Below, piece by piece: positions 1 to 8,948 of a stretch of 64,000 nt of DNA; the stretch's first letter is position 1, and each line of letters opens with the position of its first letter. A model generated the notes under the pieces. That model did not search any database. It saw only the letters and a program-made list of their open reading frames with translations, and had not been told where the DNA came from. The stretch covers positions 310,001 to 374,000 of the forward strand of contig SLUK01000002.1 of NCBI GenBank assembly GCA_004340125.1, in the 5' to 3' direction. Origin of the DNA: Harryflintia acetispora. Its GTDB lineage: Bacteria; Bacillota; Clostridia; Oscillospirales; Ruminococcaceae. The position numbers were made by a program, and so were the translations under genes.

Positions 1-889
1 CGGTCATTTTGGAGTGCATGCCAGGGTGGACCCATACCTCATACCGGCCCGGCGGATCACCTTTCAGTGTATCCCAAAGCCTTCCAAAGCAAAGCTCCCC
101 CTCGCACAGCTCGCGCAGCGCCGGATGATAGGCCCCGGCGACAAGGCGCTCCTCCACGTCCCGGCTCGCGTGCAGCCCGAGGCGGATCACCCGGATATCC
201 TGCCGTTCAAAGAACTCGAGCAGCCCGGCGCAGAGGGGGATGGTCTCCTCCACCCCCGGCGGATGGTAGACCCCCTGCCGGTAAAGCCCGGCCAGGCGGG
301 TGCCCTCGAGCACCACCGTAGGGTAGATGCGCACCGTGTCAGGGCCCAGGGCCGCGAGCTCCCTCGCGGTGCGCCATGCGCCCTCGTCAGAGTCCCCGTA
401 GAGGCCGGTCATCATCTGCAGCCCCAGGGAAAAACCGTATTCCCGGATGAGCGCCGAAGCCTCCCGCACCGCCCCCGCGGTGTGCCCCCGTCCGTTGAGG
501 GAAAGCACCCGCTCGTCCATGCTCTGCGCCCCGAGCTCGATGGCGCTGACGCCGTATTCCCGCAGCAGCTCCAGCACAGAGCGGTCTATCGCGTCCGGGC
601 GGGTGGAAATGCGGATTCCGGCAAAGCCGCCCTCGCTCAAAAAGGGCTGCGCCGCCTCCAGCAGCGCCAGCATATCCCCGCGCTCGATGGCGGTAAAGCT
701 GCCGCCGAAAAAGGCGATCTCGGTCTCCTGGCGCTCGCTGATCTCAGTAAACGCCCTATGTAGCGTGCGCTCCACCTCGAGGGGCTCTATCCCCGCCTGC
801 TGTCCCGAGATGGCGCGCTGGTCGCAAAAGCTGCATTGGTGCTTGCAGCCCAGGTGCGGCACGAAGAATGCGATGTTTCGGTGCCTCAT
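1..889 (-). CDS. Radical SAM protein, Elp3-like family (3' part outside window)
   Basis: The reading frame starts at the ATG at 889 and runs off the left edge, so about 296 residues are visible and the C-terminus is missing. Residues 15, 19 and 22 form the Cx3CxxC motif (CKHQCSFC) that holds the 4Fe-4S cluster of radical S-adenosylmethionine enzymes. It is followed by a GGSFTAI segment and an STRPDAID segment, as in Elp3/YhcC-like proteins. The substrate is unknown; tRNA modification is a guess from family resemblance. The start overlaps the rnc stop by 4 nt (ATGA), so the two genes are translationally coupled. In many Clostridia such a gene lies between rnc and smc, which makes smc the likely next gene to the left. 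Confidence 0.85.
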   Translation of the reverse strand, partial: MRHRNIAFFVPHLGCKHQCSFCDQRAISGQQAGIEPLEVERTLHRAFTEISERQETEIAFFGGSFTAIERGDMLALLEAAQPFLSEGGFAGIRISTRPDAIDRSVLELLREYGVSAIELGAQSMDERVLSLNGRGHTAGAVREASALIREYGFSLGLQMMTGLYGDSDEGAWRTARELAALGPDTVRIYPTVVLEGTRLAGLYRQGVYHPPGVEETIPLCAGLLEFFERQDIRVIRLGLHASRDVEERLVAGAYHPALRELCEGELCFGRLWDTLKGDPPGRYEVWVHPGMHSKMT

Positions 890-1563
890 TCGCCCATGAG
901 CTCCAGCGCCTTCTGGGCGGCCTGCTGCTCCGCTTCCTTTTTGCTGCGGCCGACTCCCTGGCCGATGACGTTGCTGTTGAGGTGTACCTCCACCACGAAG
1001 CGCTTGTCGTGGTCCGGGCCGCTCTCCTCGACCAACACATATTGCAGCTTCTCCTCCGGGTTCTGCTGGATGATCTCCTGCAAGAGGGTCTTATAGTCCT
1101 TAAAGGGGGTAGCGTGCTCCTCGAGCATTCCGACCGCAAAGGGCAGCACGAACGAGCGCGCCGCCTCGATCCCGCCGTCGAGATAGATCGCGGCGATCAC
1201 CGCTTCAAAGGCGTCCGCGCAGATCGAGGGGCGCTCCCGCCCGCCGGTCATCTCTTCGCCGCGCCCCAATCGCAGGTAGTCCCCCAGCGCAATGTGCTGC
1301 GCGAAGAGGTGCAGCGTCTTTTCGCAGACCAGGGAGGCGCGCAGCTTGGTCAGCTCCCCCTCCGGCAGATGGAACTTGTTGAAGAGATAGTCGGACACGA
1401 TGATCGAGAGGACCGCGTCCCCCAAAAATTCCAGCCGCTCGTTGTACTTGGTCCCGTGCTTCATCTCGTTGGCATAGGAGGAATGGGTCAGCGCCGTTTC
1501 GATCAGGGATTTATTCTGAAAGGTATATCCGATCTGCTTTTCCAGTGCTTCGATCTGTGCCAT
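886..1563 (-). CDS. rnc: Ribonuclease III
   Basis: Encodes 225 residues, the usual length of bacterial RNase III, the endonuclease that cuts double-stranded RNA in rRNA processing and mRNA decay. The catalytic signature ERLEFLGDAVL is at residues 42-52. A second acidic cluster (ADAFEAVIAAIY) lies near residues 115-130, and a double-stranded RNA-binding domain fills the last 70 residues (DYKTLLQEIIQQ through KKEAEQQAAQKAL). The gene follows plsX by 18 nt and overlaps the downstream radical SAM gene by 4 nt, so it is inside an operon. acpP, often found between plsX and rnc in Firmicutes, is absent here. Confidence 0.97.
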   Translation of the reverse strand: MAQIEALEKQIGYTFQNKSLIETALTHSSYANEMKHGTKYNERLEFLGDAVLSIIVSDYLFNKFHLPEGELTKLRASLVCEKTLHLFAQHIALGDYLRLGRGEEMTGGRERPSICADAFEAVIAAIYLDGGIEAARSFVLPFAVGMLEEHATPFKDYKTLLQEIIQQNPEEKLQYVLVEESGPDHDKRFVVEVHLNSNVIGQGVGRSKKEAEQQAAQKALELMGE

Positions 1564-1581
1564 GGACGATTCCCCTCCCCC

Positions 1582-2598
1582 TTATACCGACTGCTTTTCC
1601 CGCTGCCGGATCTGCGCGACCGAACGCTCAATTTTATGGATGACGTCGTTTTGCGCGTAGTCACGCGCCTGGCGGATGGCGTTCTTAAAGGCCTTGGCAT
1701 TCGAGCTGCCGTGCGCCTTGATCACCGGCTTCGCAATCCCCATCAGCGGGGCGCCGCCGTGCTCGGCATAGTCCATCTTCCCCTTGAAGGCCGCGACCTC
1801 GCTGCTCATGAGCAGACCGGCAATCTTCGTCTTGAGATTCTTATAAAACATCCGCTTGATCTCCCCGGCAAAGCTGAGGGCCACCCCTTCGGTGAGCTTT
1901 AACACCACGTTGCCGGTGAAGCCGTCGGCGACCACCACGTCGCACACGCCCGCCGGGATGTCCCGCGGCTCGACGTTGCCGGTGAAGTTGATCGGCGCGT
2001 CCTGCAGCAGGTGGTACGCCTCATATTGCAGGTCGGTCCCCTTATTGGGCTCGGCCCCGATATTGACCAGCCCCACCTTCGGGTTCTTGACCCCCTGCAC
2101 CGATTCCATATAGGCGCTGCCCATGATGGCGAACTGCAGGAGCATCTCGGGCCGGCACTCGGCGTTCGCCCCGCCGTCGAGCAGCAGGTAAAGCCCCTGC
2201 ATGGTGGGCATGATGGTGCCGATTGCCGCGCGCTTGATCCCCTTGATCCTTTTGACGAAGAGCGAGGCGCCCATCACCAGAGCGCCGGTGCTGCCGGCCG
2301 ATACGAAGGCATCGCCCTCGCCGGAGGCGAGCAGGCCGAGCCCCACGGCCATCGAGCAGTCGGCATATTTGCGGCGGATCTCGCTGGGCTCCTCCTCCAC
2401 CGGGATGACGGTGGGCGCGTGCCGGACCGTGATTTTTTCAAGCGGGATTTGGTTTTGGGCCGCGCAGGAGCGAATCTTTTCCTCGTCCCCGGTGAGCGTG
2501 ATCTCAATGTCTTGGTACTCGCTCACCGCCATGGCGCAGCCGCGCAGTACCTCCAGCGGCGCATTGTCGCCGCCAAAGGCGTCTACTACAATTCTCAA
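1582..2598 (-). CDS. plsX: Phosphate acyltransferase PlsX
   Basis: PlsX converts acyl-ACP and phosphate to acyl-phosphate, the first step of phospholipid synthesis in Firmicutes. I place the start at the TTG at 2598, giving 338 residues that begin (M)RIVVDAFGGDNAP, the family N-terminus. An AAAGGAC Shine-Dalgarno lies upstream. The open frame extends further upstream to 2865, but that part is antisense-like filler inside trmFO and shows no similarity. The typical glycine-rich SAGSTGALV segment and the DGFTGNVVLK segment are present. The gene lies 106 nt after trmFO and 18 nt before rnc, on the same strand. Confidence 0.95.
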   Translation of the reverse strand: MRIVVDAFGGDNAPLEVLRGCAMAVSEYQDIEITLTGDEEKIRSCAAQNQIPLEKITVRHAPTVIPVEEEPSEIRRKYADCSMAVGLGLLASGEGDAFVSAGSTGALVMGASLFVKRIKGIKRAAIGTIMPTMQGLYLLLDGGANAECRPEMLLQFAIMGSAYMESVQGVKNPKVGLVNIGAEPNKGTDLQYEAYHLLQDAPINFTGNVEPRDIPAGVCDVVVADGFTGNVVLKLTEGVALSFAGEIKRMFYKNLKTKIAGLLMSSEVAAFKGKMDYAEHGGAPLMGIAKPVIKAHGSSNAKAFKNAIRQARDYAQNDVIHKIERSVAQIRQREKQSV

Positions 2599-2704
2599 GA
2601 ATAGGACCGTCCTTTCTTCGGAAATCAAAAGCTCTCTTTCCGGATACCGGAAGTATTGCCTTCTTTCCTCGCCGCCTATGCAGCGGGAAGGAGAAAGGGA
2701 TAAC

Positions 2705-4018
2705 TTAAATCTGGTTCTCCGCCATAAAGCGGCGCAGGCTCTCCATCGCCCGCTCGGCGACGGCGGTGTAGCGCGCCTGCTTGTCCCGGATGCGCTCGGG
2801 CCAGGGCGGCAGCAGCCCCATGTTGCAGCCCATCGGCTGGAAGTCGTCGTTCGGGGCGGCGACATAGCGGCTCAGCGCCCCCATCATGGTGTCGGGCGGC
2901 AGGATGACGGGCTGCTGCCCGCGCAGCCTGCGCGACAGGTTTATCCCGCACAGCAGCCCCGACATGGCCGATTCGATATACCCCTCCACCCCGGTCATCT
3001 GCCCGGCGAAGTAGATCCGGTTGTCGCTTTTCAGGCAGAAGGTGCTGTCCAAAAGCTTCGGGGAGTCGAGGAAGGTGTTGCGGTGCATCACCCCATAGCG
3101 CAGGAAGCTGGCATTCTGAAGCCCCGGGATCAACGAAAAGACCCGTTTTTGCTCGGGGAATTTCAGGTTGGTCTGAAAGCCCACCAGGTTATACATCGTC
3201 CCGCAGGCGTTCTCCTTGCGCAGCTGCACCACCGCCCAGGGGCGGTGGCCGGTGCGCGGGTCGCGCAGCCCGACCGGCTTTAAGGGTCCGAAGCGGATGG
3301 CGTCCTCCCCCCTCTTCGCGAGCACCTCGATGGGCATGCAGCCCTCGTAGACCCGCCTGCCCGCGTCGTCGAAGTCGTGCAGCGGCGCGCTTTCGGCGTT
3401 TACCAGCTCATGATGAAAGCGCAGGTACTGCTCCTTATCCATCGGGCAGTTGATGTAGTCCGCCTCGCCCCGGTCGTACCGCGCGGCGAAGAAGACCTTA
3501 TCAAGATCGATCGAATCAAAGGCGACGATCGGCGCCGCCGCGTCGTAAAAGGAGAGGTATTCCTTCCCGCAGAGCTTTCCGATCTGCGCGGCGAGCGCGT
3601 CGCTGGTCAGCGGCCCGCTGGCGATGACGGCGAAGCCCTGCGGGATCTCCCGCACCTCCCCCTCGCAGATTTCAATGTTCGGGTGGGCGCGCAGCTTGGC
3701 GGTGATATAATCGGAAAACTGGGTACGGTCCACCGCGAGCGCCCCGCCGGCCGAGACGGCGCAGCTTTGCGCCGCCTCCATGGTCAGCGAGCCGAGGACG
3801 CGCATCTCCTCCTTGAGCAGCCCGGCCGCCGACCCCAGCCGGCTGGCCTTGAGGGAGTTGGAGCACACCAGCTCGGCGAAGCCGGGATAGGAGTGGGCGG
3901 GAGAAAATTTCTGCGGCTTCATCTCATGCAGGCGCAGCCTCACCCCGTCCTGGGCGAGCCGCCAGGCAGCCTCGCTGCCCGCCAGCCCCGCTCCGACGAC
4001 ATGGACCTCAGTCGTCAC
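2705..4018 (-). CDS. trmFO: Methylenetetrahydrofolate-tRNA-(uracil54-C5)-methyltransferase TrmFO
   Basis: 437 residues, full length. TrmFO is an FAD enzyme that makes ribothymidine at position 54 of tRNAs using methylene-tetrahydrofolate as carbon donor. The N-terminal dinucleotide-binding motif GAGLAGSEAAW is at residues 9-19. The conserved Cys of the CSNSLKAS segment is residue 52. The C-terminal region contains the FAGQMTGVEGYIESA and GLLCGINLSR segments typical of the family. The start overlaps the topA stop by 11 nt. The order dprA-topA-trmFO is widely conserved in Firmicutes and supports the call. Confidence 0.97.
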   Translation of the reverse strand: MTTEVHVVGAGLAGSEAAWRLAQDGVRLRLHEMKPQKFSPAHSYPGFAELVCSNSLKASRLGSAAGLLKEEMRVLGSLTMEAAQSCAVSAGGALAVDRTQFSDYITAKLRAHPNIEICEGEVREIPQGFAVIASGPLTSDALAAQIGKLCGKEYLSFYDAAAPIVAFDSIDLDKVFFAARYDRGEADYINCPMDKEQYLRFHHELVNAESAPLHDFDDAGRRVYEGCMPIEVLAKRGEDAIRFGPLKPVGLRDPRTGHRPWAVVQLRKENACGTMYNLVGFQTNLKFPEQKRVFSLIPGLQNASFLRYGVMHRNTFLDSPKLLDSTFCLKSDNRIYFAGQMTGVEGYIESAMSGLLCGINLSRRLRGQQPVILPPDTMMGALSRYVAAPNDDFQPMGCNMGLLPPWPERIRDKQARYTAVAERAMESLRRFMAENQI

Positions 4019-6101
4019 TCTTTTTGACCTCCCTCTCGTAGCCGCATTCCGGCTTCTGGCAGTAAATCTTGCCGGCCTTGCCCTTCTTGCGGTAGAGGGT
4101 GCTGCCGCACTTGGGGCAGGTCTCGGTCAGGGGGGTGTCCCAGGTCATGAAGCCGCACTTCGGGTTATGCTCGCAGCCGAAATAGACCTTGCCGTTCTTG
4201 CTCTTCTTTTCCAGCACCCGGCCGCCGCACAGTGGGCAGACCCCGCCGGTCTCCTTGACGATCTTCTTGGTGTTCTTGCATTCGGGATAGCCCGGGCAGG
4301 CGAGGAACTTGCCGAAGCGCCCGGTCTTGATGACCATCTTGCGCCCGCACTTCTCGCACACCACGTCGGTCTCCTCGTCCGGCACCTTAATCCGGGTGCC
4401 GTCCATATTCTTTTCGGCGCGCTCCAGCGTCTTGCTGAAGCCTCCGTAGAATTTCTCCAGCGTATTGACCCAGTCGGTCTTCCCCTCCTCCACGTCGTCG
4501 AGCTGCTGCTCCATCTTGGCGGTGAAGTCGGCGTCCACGATGTCCTCGAACTGCTCGCACATCACCTTGGTGATGATCTCGCCGAGCGCGGTGGGCCGAA
4601 GGCTCTTCTGCTCGCGCTCGACATAATTGCGCGAGAGGATGGTGGTGATGGTCGGGGCGTAGGTGCTCGGGCGGCCGATCCCGTTTTCCTCCAGCGTCTT
4701 GATCAGCGACGCCTCGGTGAAGCGCGCGGGCGGCTGGGTGAAGTGCTGGTTGGGGGTGATTTCCTTGACCCCCAGCGGGTCGTGCGCCTTGAGCTCGGGC
4801 AGCATGCCGCCGCTCTTCTCCTCCTCCTCGTCGCGGCTCTCCTCGTAAAGCACGGTGTAGCCCGCGAACTTCACGGTATAGCCGGAGGACTTGAAGAGGT
4901 AATCCCCCGCCGAGATGTCCACCGAAACGGTGTCCAGCAGGCAGGTGGCCATCTGGCTGGCGATGAAACGCTCCCAGACCAGCTTATACAGCTTATACTG
5001 GTCCCCCGTCAGCGAGGACTTGACCTGCTCGGGGGTGATCGAGGGCACCGACGGGCGGATCGCCTCGTGCCCGTCCTGCGCGCCCTTCTTGGACTTGTAG
5101 ACCCGGCGGGAGCCGGGCAGATAGTTTTCCCCATACCGCCCGCGGATGAACGCCTCGGCGGCGTCCTGGGCCTCCTGGGAGACGCGCAGCGAGTCGGTAC
5201 GCATGTAGGTGATCAGACCGATCGCGCCCTGCCCCTCGACCTCGACGCCCTCGTAGAGCTCCTGCGCGGCCTTCATGGTGCGCCGCGCCTGGAAGCCCAG
5301 TTTGCGCGAGGCGTCCTGCTGCAAGGTGGAGGTGGTGAACGGCGGGGCGGGCGACTTCTTGCGCACCCCTTTTTTGACCGATTCCACCGCAAAGTCGCAG
5401 GCGGACAGGTCCCCCACGATCCCCTTTGCCTGCTCCTCAGTCTTGATGTCGACCTTCTTGCCCTGATAGGAGTGGAGCTTCGAGTCGAACGCCTTGCGGC
5501 TGCCCTTGGGCAGGAGCTTCGCGTCGATCGACCAGTATTCCTCCACCTTGAAGGCGCGGATTTCCTCCTCCCGGTCAACGATCAGGCGCACCGCGACCGA
5601 CTGCACCCGCCCGGCGGAAAGGCCGCTTTTGACCTTTTTCCAGAGGAAGGGGCTGATCTTGTAGCCCACGATCCGGTCCAGAATCCGCCGCGCCTGCTGC
5701 GCGTCGACCAGGTTCTGATCAATCTGGCGGGGATGCTCCATCCCGCTCTTGACCCCGGTCTTGGTGATCTCGTTGAAGGTCACCCGGTTGGGCTCCTGGG
5801 TATCCAGGGACAGAAGGTTCGCCAAATGCCAGCTGATCGCCTCGCCCTCACGGTCCGGGTCGGTGGCCAGATAGATGGTGTCGCTCTTCTTGGCGGCGCT
5901 CTTGAGCTCCTTGATGAGCGCCTCCTTCCCCTTGATGTTGATGTATTTGGGCTTGAAGTGATTTTCGATATCCACGCCGATGGTGCTCTTGGGCAGGTCG
6001 CGGATATGCCCCATCGAGGCGATCACGTTATAATCTTTTCCTAAGTATTTCTGAATCGTCTTGGCCTTTGCGGGCGACTCGACGATCACCAATTTGGACA
6101 T
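4008..6101 (-). CDS. topA: DNA topoisomerase I (type IA)
   Basis: 697 residues. Relaxes negative supercoils. The TOPRIM domain opens with LVIVESPAKAKTI near residues 4-16, followed by the acidic ATDPDREGEAISWH motif. The catalytic tyrosine is in LITYMRTDSLRVS. The C-terminus carries three four-cysteine zinc-ribbon repeats (CEKCG...C...C, CPLCG...C...C, CPKCG...C...C). The start is decided by the SD AGGTGAT, five bases before the ATG at 6101. Upstream in-frame GTG (6110) and ATG (6107) codons overlap that SD and are unlikely. The gene is followed by trmFO with an 11-nt overlap and preceded by dprA after a 139-nt gap holding a possible promoter. Confidence 0.97.
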   Translation of the reverse strand: MSKLVIVESPAKAKTIQKYLGKDYNVIASMGHIRDLPKSTIGVDIENHFKPKYINIKGKEALIKELKSAAKKSDTIYLATDPDREGEAISWHLANLLSLDTQEPNRVTFNEITKTGVKSGMEHPRQIDQNLVDAQQARRILDRIVGYKISPFLWKKVKSGLSAGRVQSVAVRLIVDREEEIRAFKVEEYWSIDAKLLPKGSRKAFDSKLHSYQGKKVDIKTEEQAKGIVGDLSACDFAVESVKKGVRKKSPAPPFTTSTLQQDASRKLGFQARRTMKAAQELYEGVEVEGQGAIGLITYMRTDSLRVSQEAQDAAEAFIRGRYGENYLPGSRRVYKSKKGAQDGHEAIRPSVPSITPEQVKSSLTGDQYKLYKLVWERFIASQMATCLLDTVSVDISAGDYLFKSSGYTVKFAGYTVLYEESRDEEEEKSGGMLPELKAHDPLGVKEITPNQHFTQPPARFTEASLIKTLEENGIGRPSTYAPTITTILSRNYVEREQKSLRPTALGEIITKVMCEQFEDIVDADFTAKMEQQLDDVEEGKTDWVNTLEKFYGGFSKTLERAEKNMDGTRIKVPDEETDVVCEKCGRKMVIKTGRFGKFLACPGYPECKNTKKIVKETGGVCPLCGGRVLEKKSKNGKVYFGCEHNPKCGFMTWDTPLTETCPKCGSTLYRKKGKAGKIYCQKPECGYEREVKKSDD

Positions 6102-6174
6102 GCACATCACCTGTATTTAATATTTGCTGACGGATGCGGGGACCAAAGCGCCCCCGTCCGGGCATTTTGTATTT

Positions 6175-6203
6175 ATTGTATGCCGCCGCCGCTCTTTATG
6201 CAA
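6175..6203 (-). promoter_or_regulatory. Possible SigA promoter of topA
   Basis: On the minus strand TTGCAT (6198-6203), a 17-nt spacer and TACAAT (6175-6180). The -10 is good and the -35 matches only the TTG half. Between it and topA is an imperfect GC-rich hairpin (about 6130-6163). This would let topA-trmFO-plsX-rnc be transcribed apart from dprA. Confidence 0.45.
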
Positions 6204-6240
6204 GAGGCGGACGGATTATTTACGTTTTTTTACAATTTGG

Positions 6241-7431
6241 TCATTTCCCCTCTGGGAGGGCGTAGCGGTTCATCGAGCGGTTCTCGATCGCGCCCATGAG
6301 CTCCATCTCGGTGAGTATGGGCAGGAGCTTTGGCACCGACAGGCCGGTGGCCGCCGAGAGCTCCTGTACGCTTTGGGCCGCGCTCCCCAGCCGCTCATAG
6401 ACCATGCGCTGGGTTTCGTCGAGCTCCCCGGGCGGCTCGGGACGCGGACGGGCAGGCTCCGGGTTTTCCTCCACTTGCACCTTCCCCTTGGGCTTTTTAT
6501 CCTCGTACTTCTCCATCTCGATCTGATAGAGCCTGCGCAGCTGTTCGGGATAGAGATGCTCGTATTCGCACAGGATGTCCCCCGCGCAGGTGACCGGCTT
6601 CGCGCCCTGTTTGATGAGTTTCAGCGGGCCGGCGGATTGTCTGTCATCGATCCTTCCCGGCACGGCGAAGACGTCCTTGCCCTGGTCGAGCGCATGGGAG
6701 GCGGTGATCATGGCGCCGCTGCGCTCGTCCCCCTCGACCACCACCGTGCCGAGGGACAGCCCCGCGATCAGCCGGTTGCGCACCGGGAAGTGCGCGCCGA
6801 CAGGCGCGGTCCCGGGCGGATACTCGGTGAGCACCGCGTGTTCCCGGCAAAGGCGGACCATCATCTTCTCATTGTCCCGCGGGTAGGGCACGTCGATCCC
6901 GCTGCCGAGGATTGCGACGGTCTTCCCCTTATGGTCCATCGCGCTCTGGTGGCAGGCGGTGTCGATCCCCAGGGCCATGCCGCTGACGACCACCACTCCG
7001 AAGCGCGCGAGCTGGCCGGCGAGCATCCTCGCCGCGCTGAGACCATAGCCGGTACAATTCCGGGTGCCCACCATCGAGATGGCGAACTGTTTACTGAGCC
7101 CCGCGATATCGCCCCTGACGTAGAGGACGATGGGCATGGCGTAGATATCGCGCAGCCGCTCGGGATACAGCTCGTCCTCGGGGGTAACCACCCGGCAGCC
7201 GAGGGCATGGCAGCGTTCATAAACCGCCTGCGCCTTCCCGATGGGCGCGGCGCGCAGCTTTTCAATCTCATCGGGAGTAAAGTTGCGGCTCTCCCTGCGC
7301 TCTGCCTCATCCAGCTCATAGATTTCGCGGGCGCCGCTATAGCGCCGCAGCAGCATATTGGTGCGGTGGCTTCCGCAGCCCAGCACGCTCTGCAGCCAGA
7401 TCCAGTAGACCTCGTGCTCGTATTCTGTCAT
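6241..7431 (-). CDS. dprA: DNA-processing protein DprA
   Basis: 396 residues. DprA binds incoming single-stranded DNA during transformation and loads RecA. The Rossmann-like core shows GTRNCTGYGLSAAR and the GSGIDVPYPRDN segment, and the conserved GGRSGA-type region appears as EGDERSGAMITASHAL. A winged-helix-like C-terminal domain (YERLGSAAQSVQELSAATGL) follows a charged linker. The start is set at the ATG at 7431 because GAGGT lies 6 nt upstream; an in-frame TTG at 7437 sits too close to that SD. It lies 26 nt downstream of the TrmH-type gene. DprA is common in Clostridia even where natural competence is unproven. Confidence 0.95.
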   Translation of the reverse strand: MTEYEHEVYWIWLQSVLGCGSHRTNMLLRRYSGAREIYELDEAERRESRNFTPDEIEKLRAAPIGKAQAVYERCHALGCRVVTPEDELYPERLRDIYAMPIVLYVRGDIAGLSKQFAISMVGTRNCTGYGLSAARMLAGQLARFGVVVVSGMALGIDTACHQSAMDHKGKTVAILGSGIDVPYPRDNEKMMVRLCREHAVLTEYPPGTAPVGAHFPVRNRLIAGLSLGTVVVEGDERSGAMITASHALDQGKDVFAVPGRIDDRQSAGPLKLIKQGAKPVTCAGDILCEYEHLYPEQLRRLYQIEMEKYEDKKPKGKVQVEENPEPARPRPEPPGELDETQRMVYERLGSAAQSVQELSAATGLSVPKLLPILTEMELMGAIENRSMNRYALPEGK

Positions 7432-7457
7432 GATCAACCTCAGATGTCAAAGAAAAG

Positions 7458-8264
7458 TCAGTCGTTTTTTGTCATTTCCCAGAGGAATATCCCCGCCGCC
7501 ATGGCGGCGTTGAGGGACTCAGCGGCCCCCTTCATCGGGATGATGGCGGCGCCGGAGCAAAGCCCGATGATCTCATCCGGCAGCCCGTTTCCCTCGTTGC
7601 CCACAATGGCGCAGACCCGTCCGCGCAGATCGAGTTCATCCAGGGGCAACGCGCCCTCCCGCAGCGCGGCGGCCAGGACCCGCACCCCCTGCGCGCGCAG
7701 CGCGCCGATCACCCCGGGGACATCCGGCGTGACCGTGATCGGCAGCCGGAAAACCCCGCCCATGGTGGCGCGCAGGAGCTTGGGGGAATACAGGTCCGGG
7801 CAGTCCGCCGAGAGGATGACACGCCCGATCCCGAACGCCTCGGCGGTGCGCAGGATGGTGCCCACGTTGCCGGGATCCTGCAGCGAGACGAGGATCAACA
7901 GCTTGTCCCCCTCCAGCACAGGGGCGGCGGAGGGCTTCGGCAGCGGGAAGACGGCCATCACCCCCTGGGGAGTGCGGGTGTCCGAAAGGGAGGTCATCAG
8001 CGATTGCGGCAGCAGATAGGCCCGCTCGCAGCAGGAAGCGTACTCCAGCCGCTCATCGGGCGAAAGCCCGGAAGAGAGCAGCAGCTCCAAAGGCTGCAGC
8101 CCGCTCGCGAGCGCATCGGAAAAGAGCCGCTTCCCCTCGGTGACGAAGCGCCCGCTGTCACGGCGATAGCCGCGGGAGGAGAGCAGCTTTTTTACCTGCT
8201 TGCAAATTTCGTTGGACGACGAGGTGATTTCGCGCAGCGTGGCGGCCCTCCCCTTTCGTGTCAT
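7458..8264 (-). CDS. TrmH/SpoU-family RNA 2'-O-ribose methyltransferase
   Basis: About 268 residues from the ATG at 8264. SPOUT-fold SAM-dependent methyltransferase of the YsgA/RlmB type. The three SpoU motifs are present: GTILRTAEAFGIGRV, AIVGNEGNGLP and IPMKGAAESLNAAMAAGI. An N-terminal substrate-binding region contains the GRFVTEGKRL segment. The target (23S rRNA or tRNA) cannot be told from sequence. The start is uncertain: the TTG at 8279 and the ATG at 8264 both lack an SD, while a strong GGGGAGGG (8246-8253) sits 8 nt before an in-frame CTG at 8237, where homologues usually begin. The gene lies just after the rplT terminator. Confidence 0.88.
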   Translation of the reverse strand: MTRKGRAATLREITSSSNEICKQVKKLLSSRGYRRDSGRFVTEGKRLFSDALASGLQPLELLLSSGLSPDERLEYASCCERAYLLPQSLMTSLSDTRTPQGVMAVFPLPKPSAAPVLEGDKLLILVSLQDPGNVGTILRTAEAFGIGRVILSADCPDLYSPKLLRATMGGVFRLPITVTPDVPGVIGALRAQGVRVLAAALREGALPLDELDLRGRVCAIVGNEGNGLPDEIIGLCSGAAIIPMKGAAESLNAAMAAGIFLWEMTKND

Positions 8265-8286
8265 TTTCGGAATCGGCAAAATATGG

Positions 8287-8324
8287 AAAAGCGCCCGTGC
8301 TCCAGATCAGACACGGGCGTTTTT
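8287..8324 (-). terminator. Rho-independent terminator after rplT
   Basis: On the minus strand the stem CGCCCGTG/CACGGGCG (8292-8299 with 8312-8319) closes a 12-nt loop and is followed by C and TTTT (8287-8290). It lies between rplT and the TrmH-type gene, so the infC-rpmI-rplT transcript probably ends here, with some read-through possible. Confidence 0.75.
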
Positions 8325-8329
8325 GTCTA

Positions 8330-8683
8330 TTAGAGAGCGGCCTTTGCCTTCTCAACGAGGGCGGTGAAGGCAGCCTCGTCGTGGATCGCGATCTCAGAGA
8401 GCATCTTGCGGTTGAGAGTGATCCCAGCCTTTTTGAGGCCGTTCATGAAGGTGGAATAGTTCATGCCGTTCATCTTGCACCCGGCGGAAATGCGGGTGAT
8501 CCACAGGCGGCGGAAGTCGCGCTTCTTCTGTCTGCGGCCGATGTAAGCGTACTGGCCGGACTTCATGACGGCTTCCTTGGCGGTCTTAAACAGTCTGCTC
8601 TTGCCGCCGTAATAGCCCTTCGCGAGCTTTAAAACTTTCTTTCTTCTTTTACGGGTCATCAACGCGCCCTTTACACGTGCCAT
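8330..8683 (-). CDS. rplT: 50S ribosomal protein L20
   Basis: 117 residues, exactly the usual size of L20, a primary 23S rRNA-binding protein needed early in 50S assembly. The conserved N-terminus MARVKGALMTRKRRKK, the AKGYYGGKSRLFKTA segment and GRRQKKRDFRRLWITRI are all present. The SD GGAGGT stands before the ATG. L20 is the known autoregulator of the infC-rpmI-rplT operon in Bacillus, acting on the leader RNA. Here the order infC-rpmI-rplT is kept and a structured leader precedes infC. Confidence 0.99.
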   Translation of the reverse strand: MARVKGALMTRKRRKKVLKLAKGYYGGKSRLFKTAKEAVMKSGQYAYIGRRQKKRDFRRLWITRISAGCKMNGMNYSTFMNGLKKAGITLNRKMLSEIAIHDEAAFTALVEKAKAAL

Positions 8684-8719
8684 AAATCTATACCTCCGTT
8701 AACGTGGTTGTTTTAAAGT

Positions 8720-8923
8720 TTACTTATAAGGGATCAGCAGCTTGATCGCGCCAACGTTGGTCTTGTCGGCATAGGCCGCTTTTCTCAGGCCTCTCTTGCG
8801 CTTGGTGTCCTTGCCGTGGCCGTTGAGAAGGTGGGACTTATAGGCGTGGGCACGTTTGATCTTTCCGTTTTTGGTGACCTTAAAGCGCTTTTTCGCTCCG
8901 GTGTGGGTTTTCAGTTTCGGCAT
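8720..8923 (-). CDS. rpmI: 50S ribosomal protein L35
   Basis: 67 residues, strongly basic. The family sequence MPKLKTHTGAKKRFKVTKNG is recognisable, as is the HLLNGHGKDTKRKRGLRK segment. A GGAGG SD precedes the ATG. It lies 25 nt after infC and 36 nt before rplT, the standard arrangement. Confidence 0.99.
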   Translation of the reverse strand: MPKLKTHTGAKKRFKVTKNGKIKRAHAYKSHLLNGHGKDTKRKRGLRKAAYADKTNVGAIKLLIPYK

Positions 8924-8948
8924 GATCTATAATCCTCCATTTCATTGT

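Noticed and set aside
2640..2680. FapR-like operator before plsX
   Set aside because: A TTCCGG-TAT-CCGGAA palindrome exists, but it does not resemble the FapR consensus and is only a short GC-rich hairpin.
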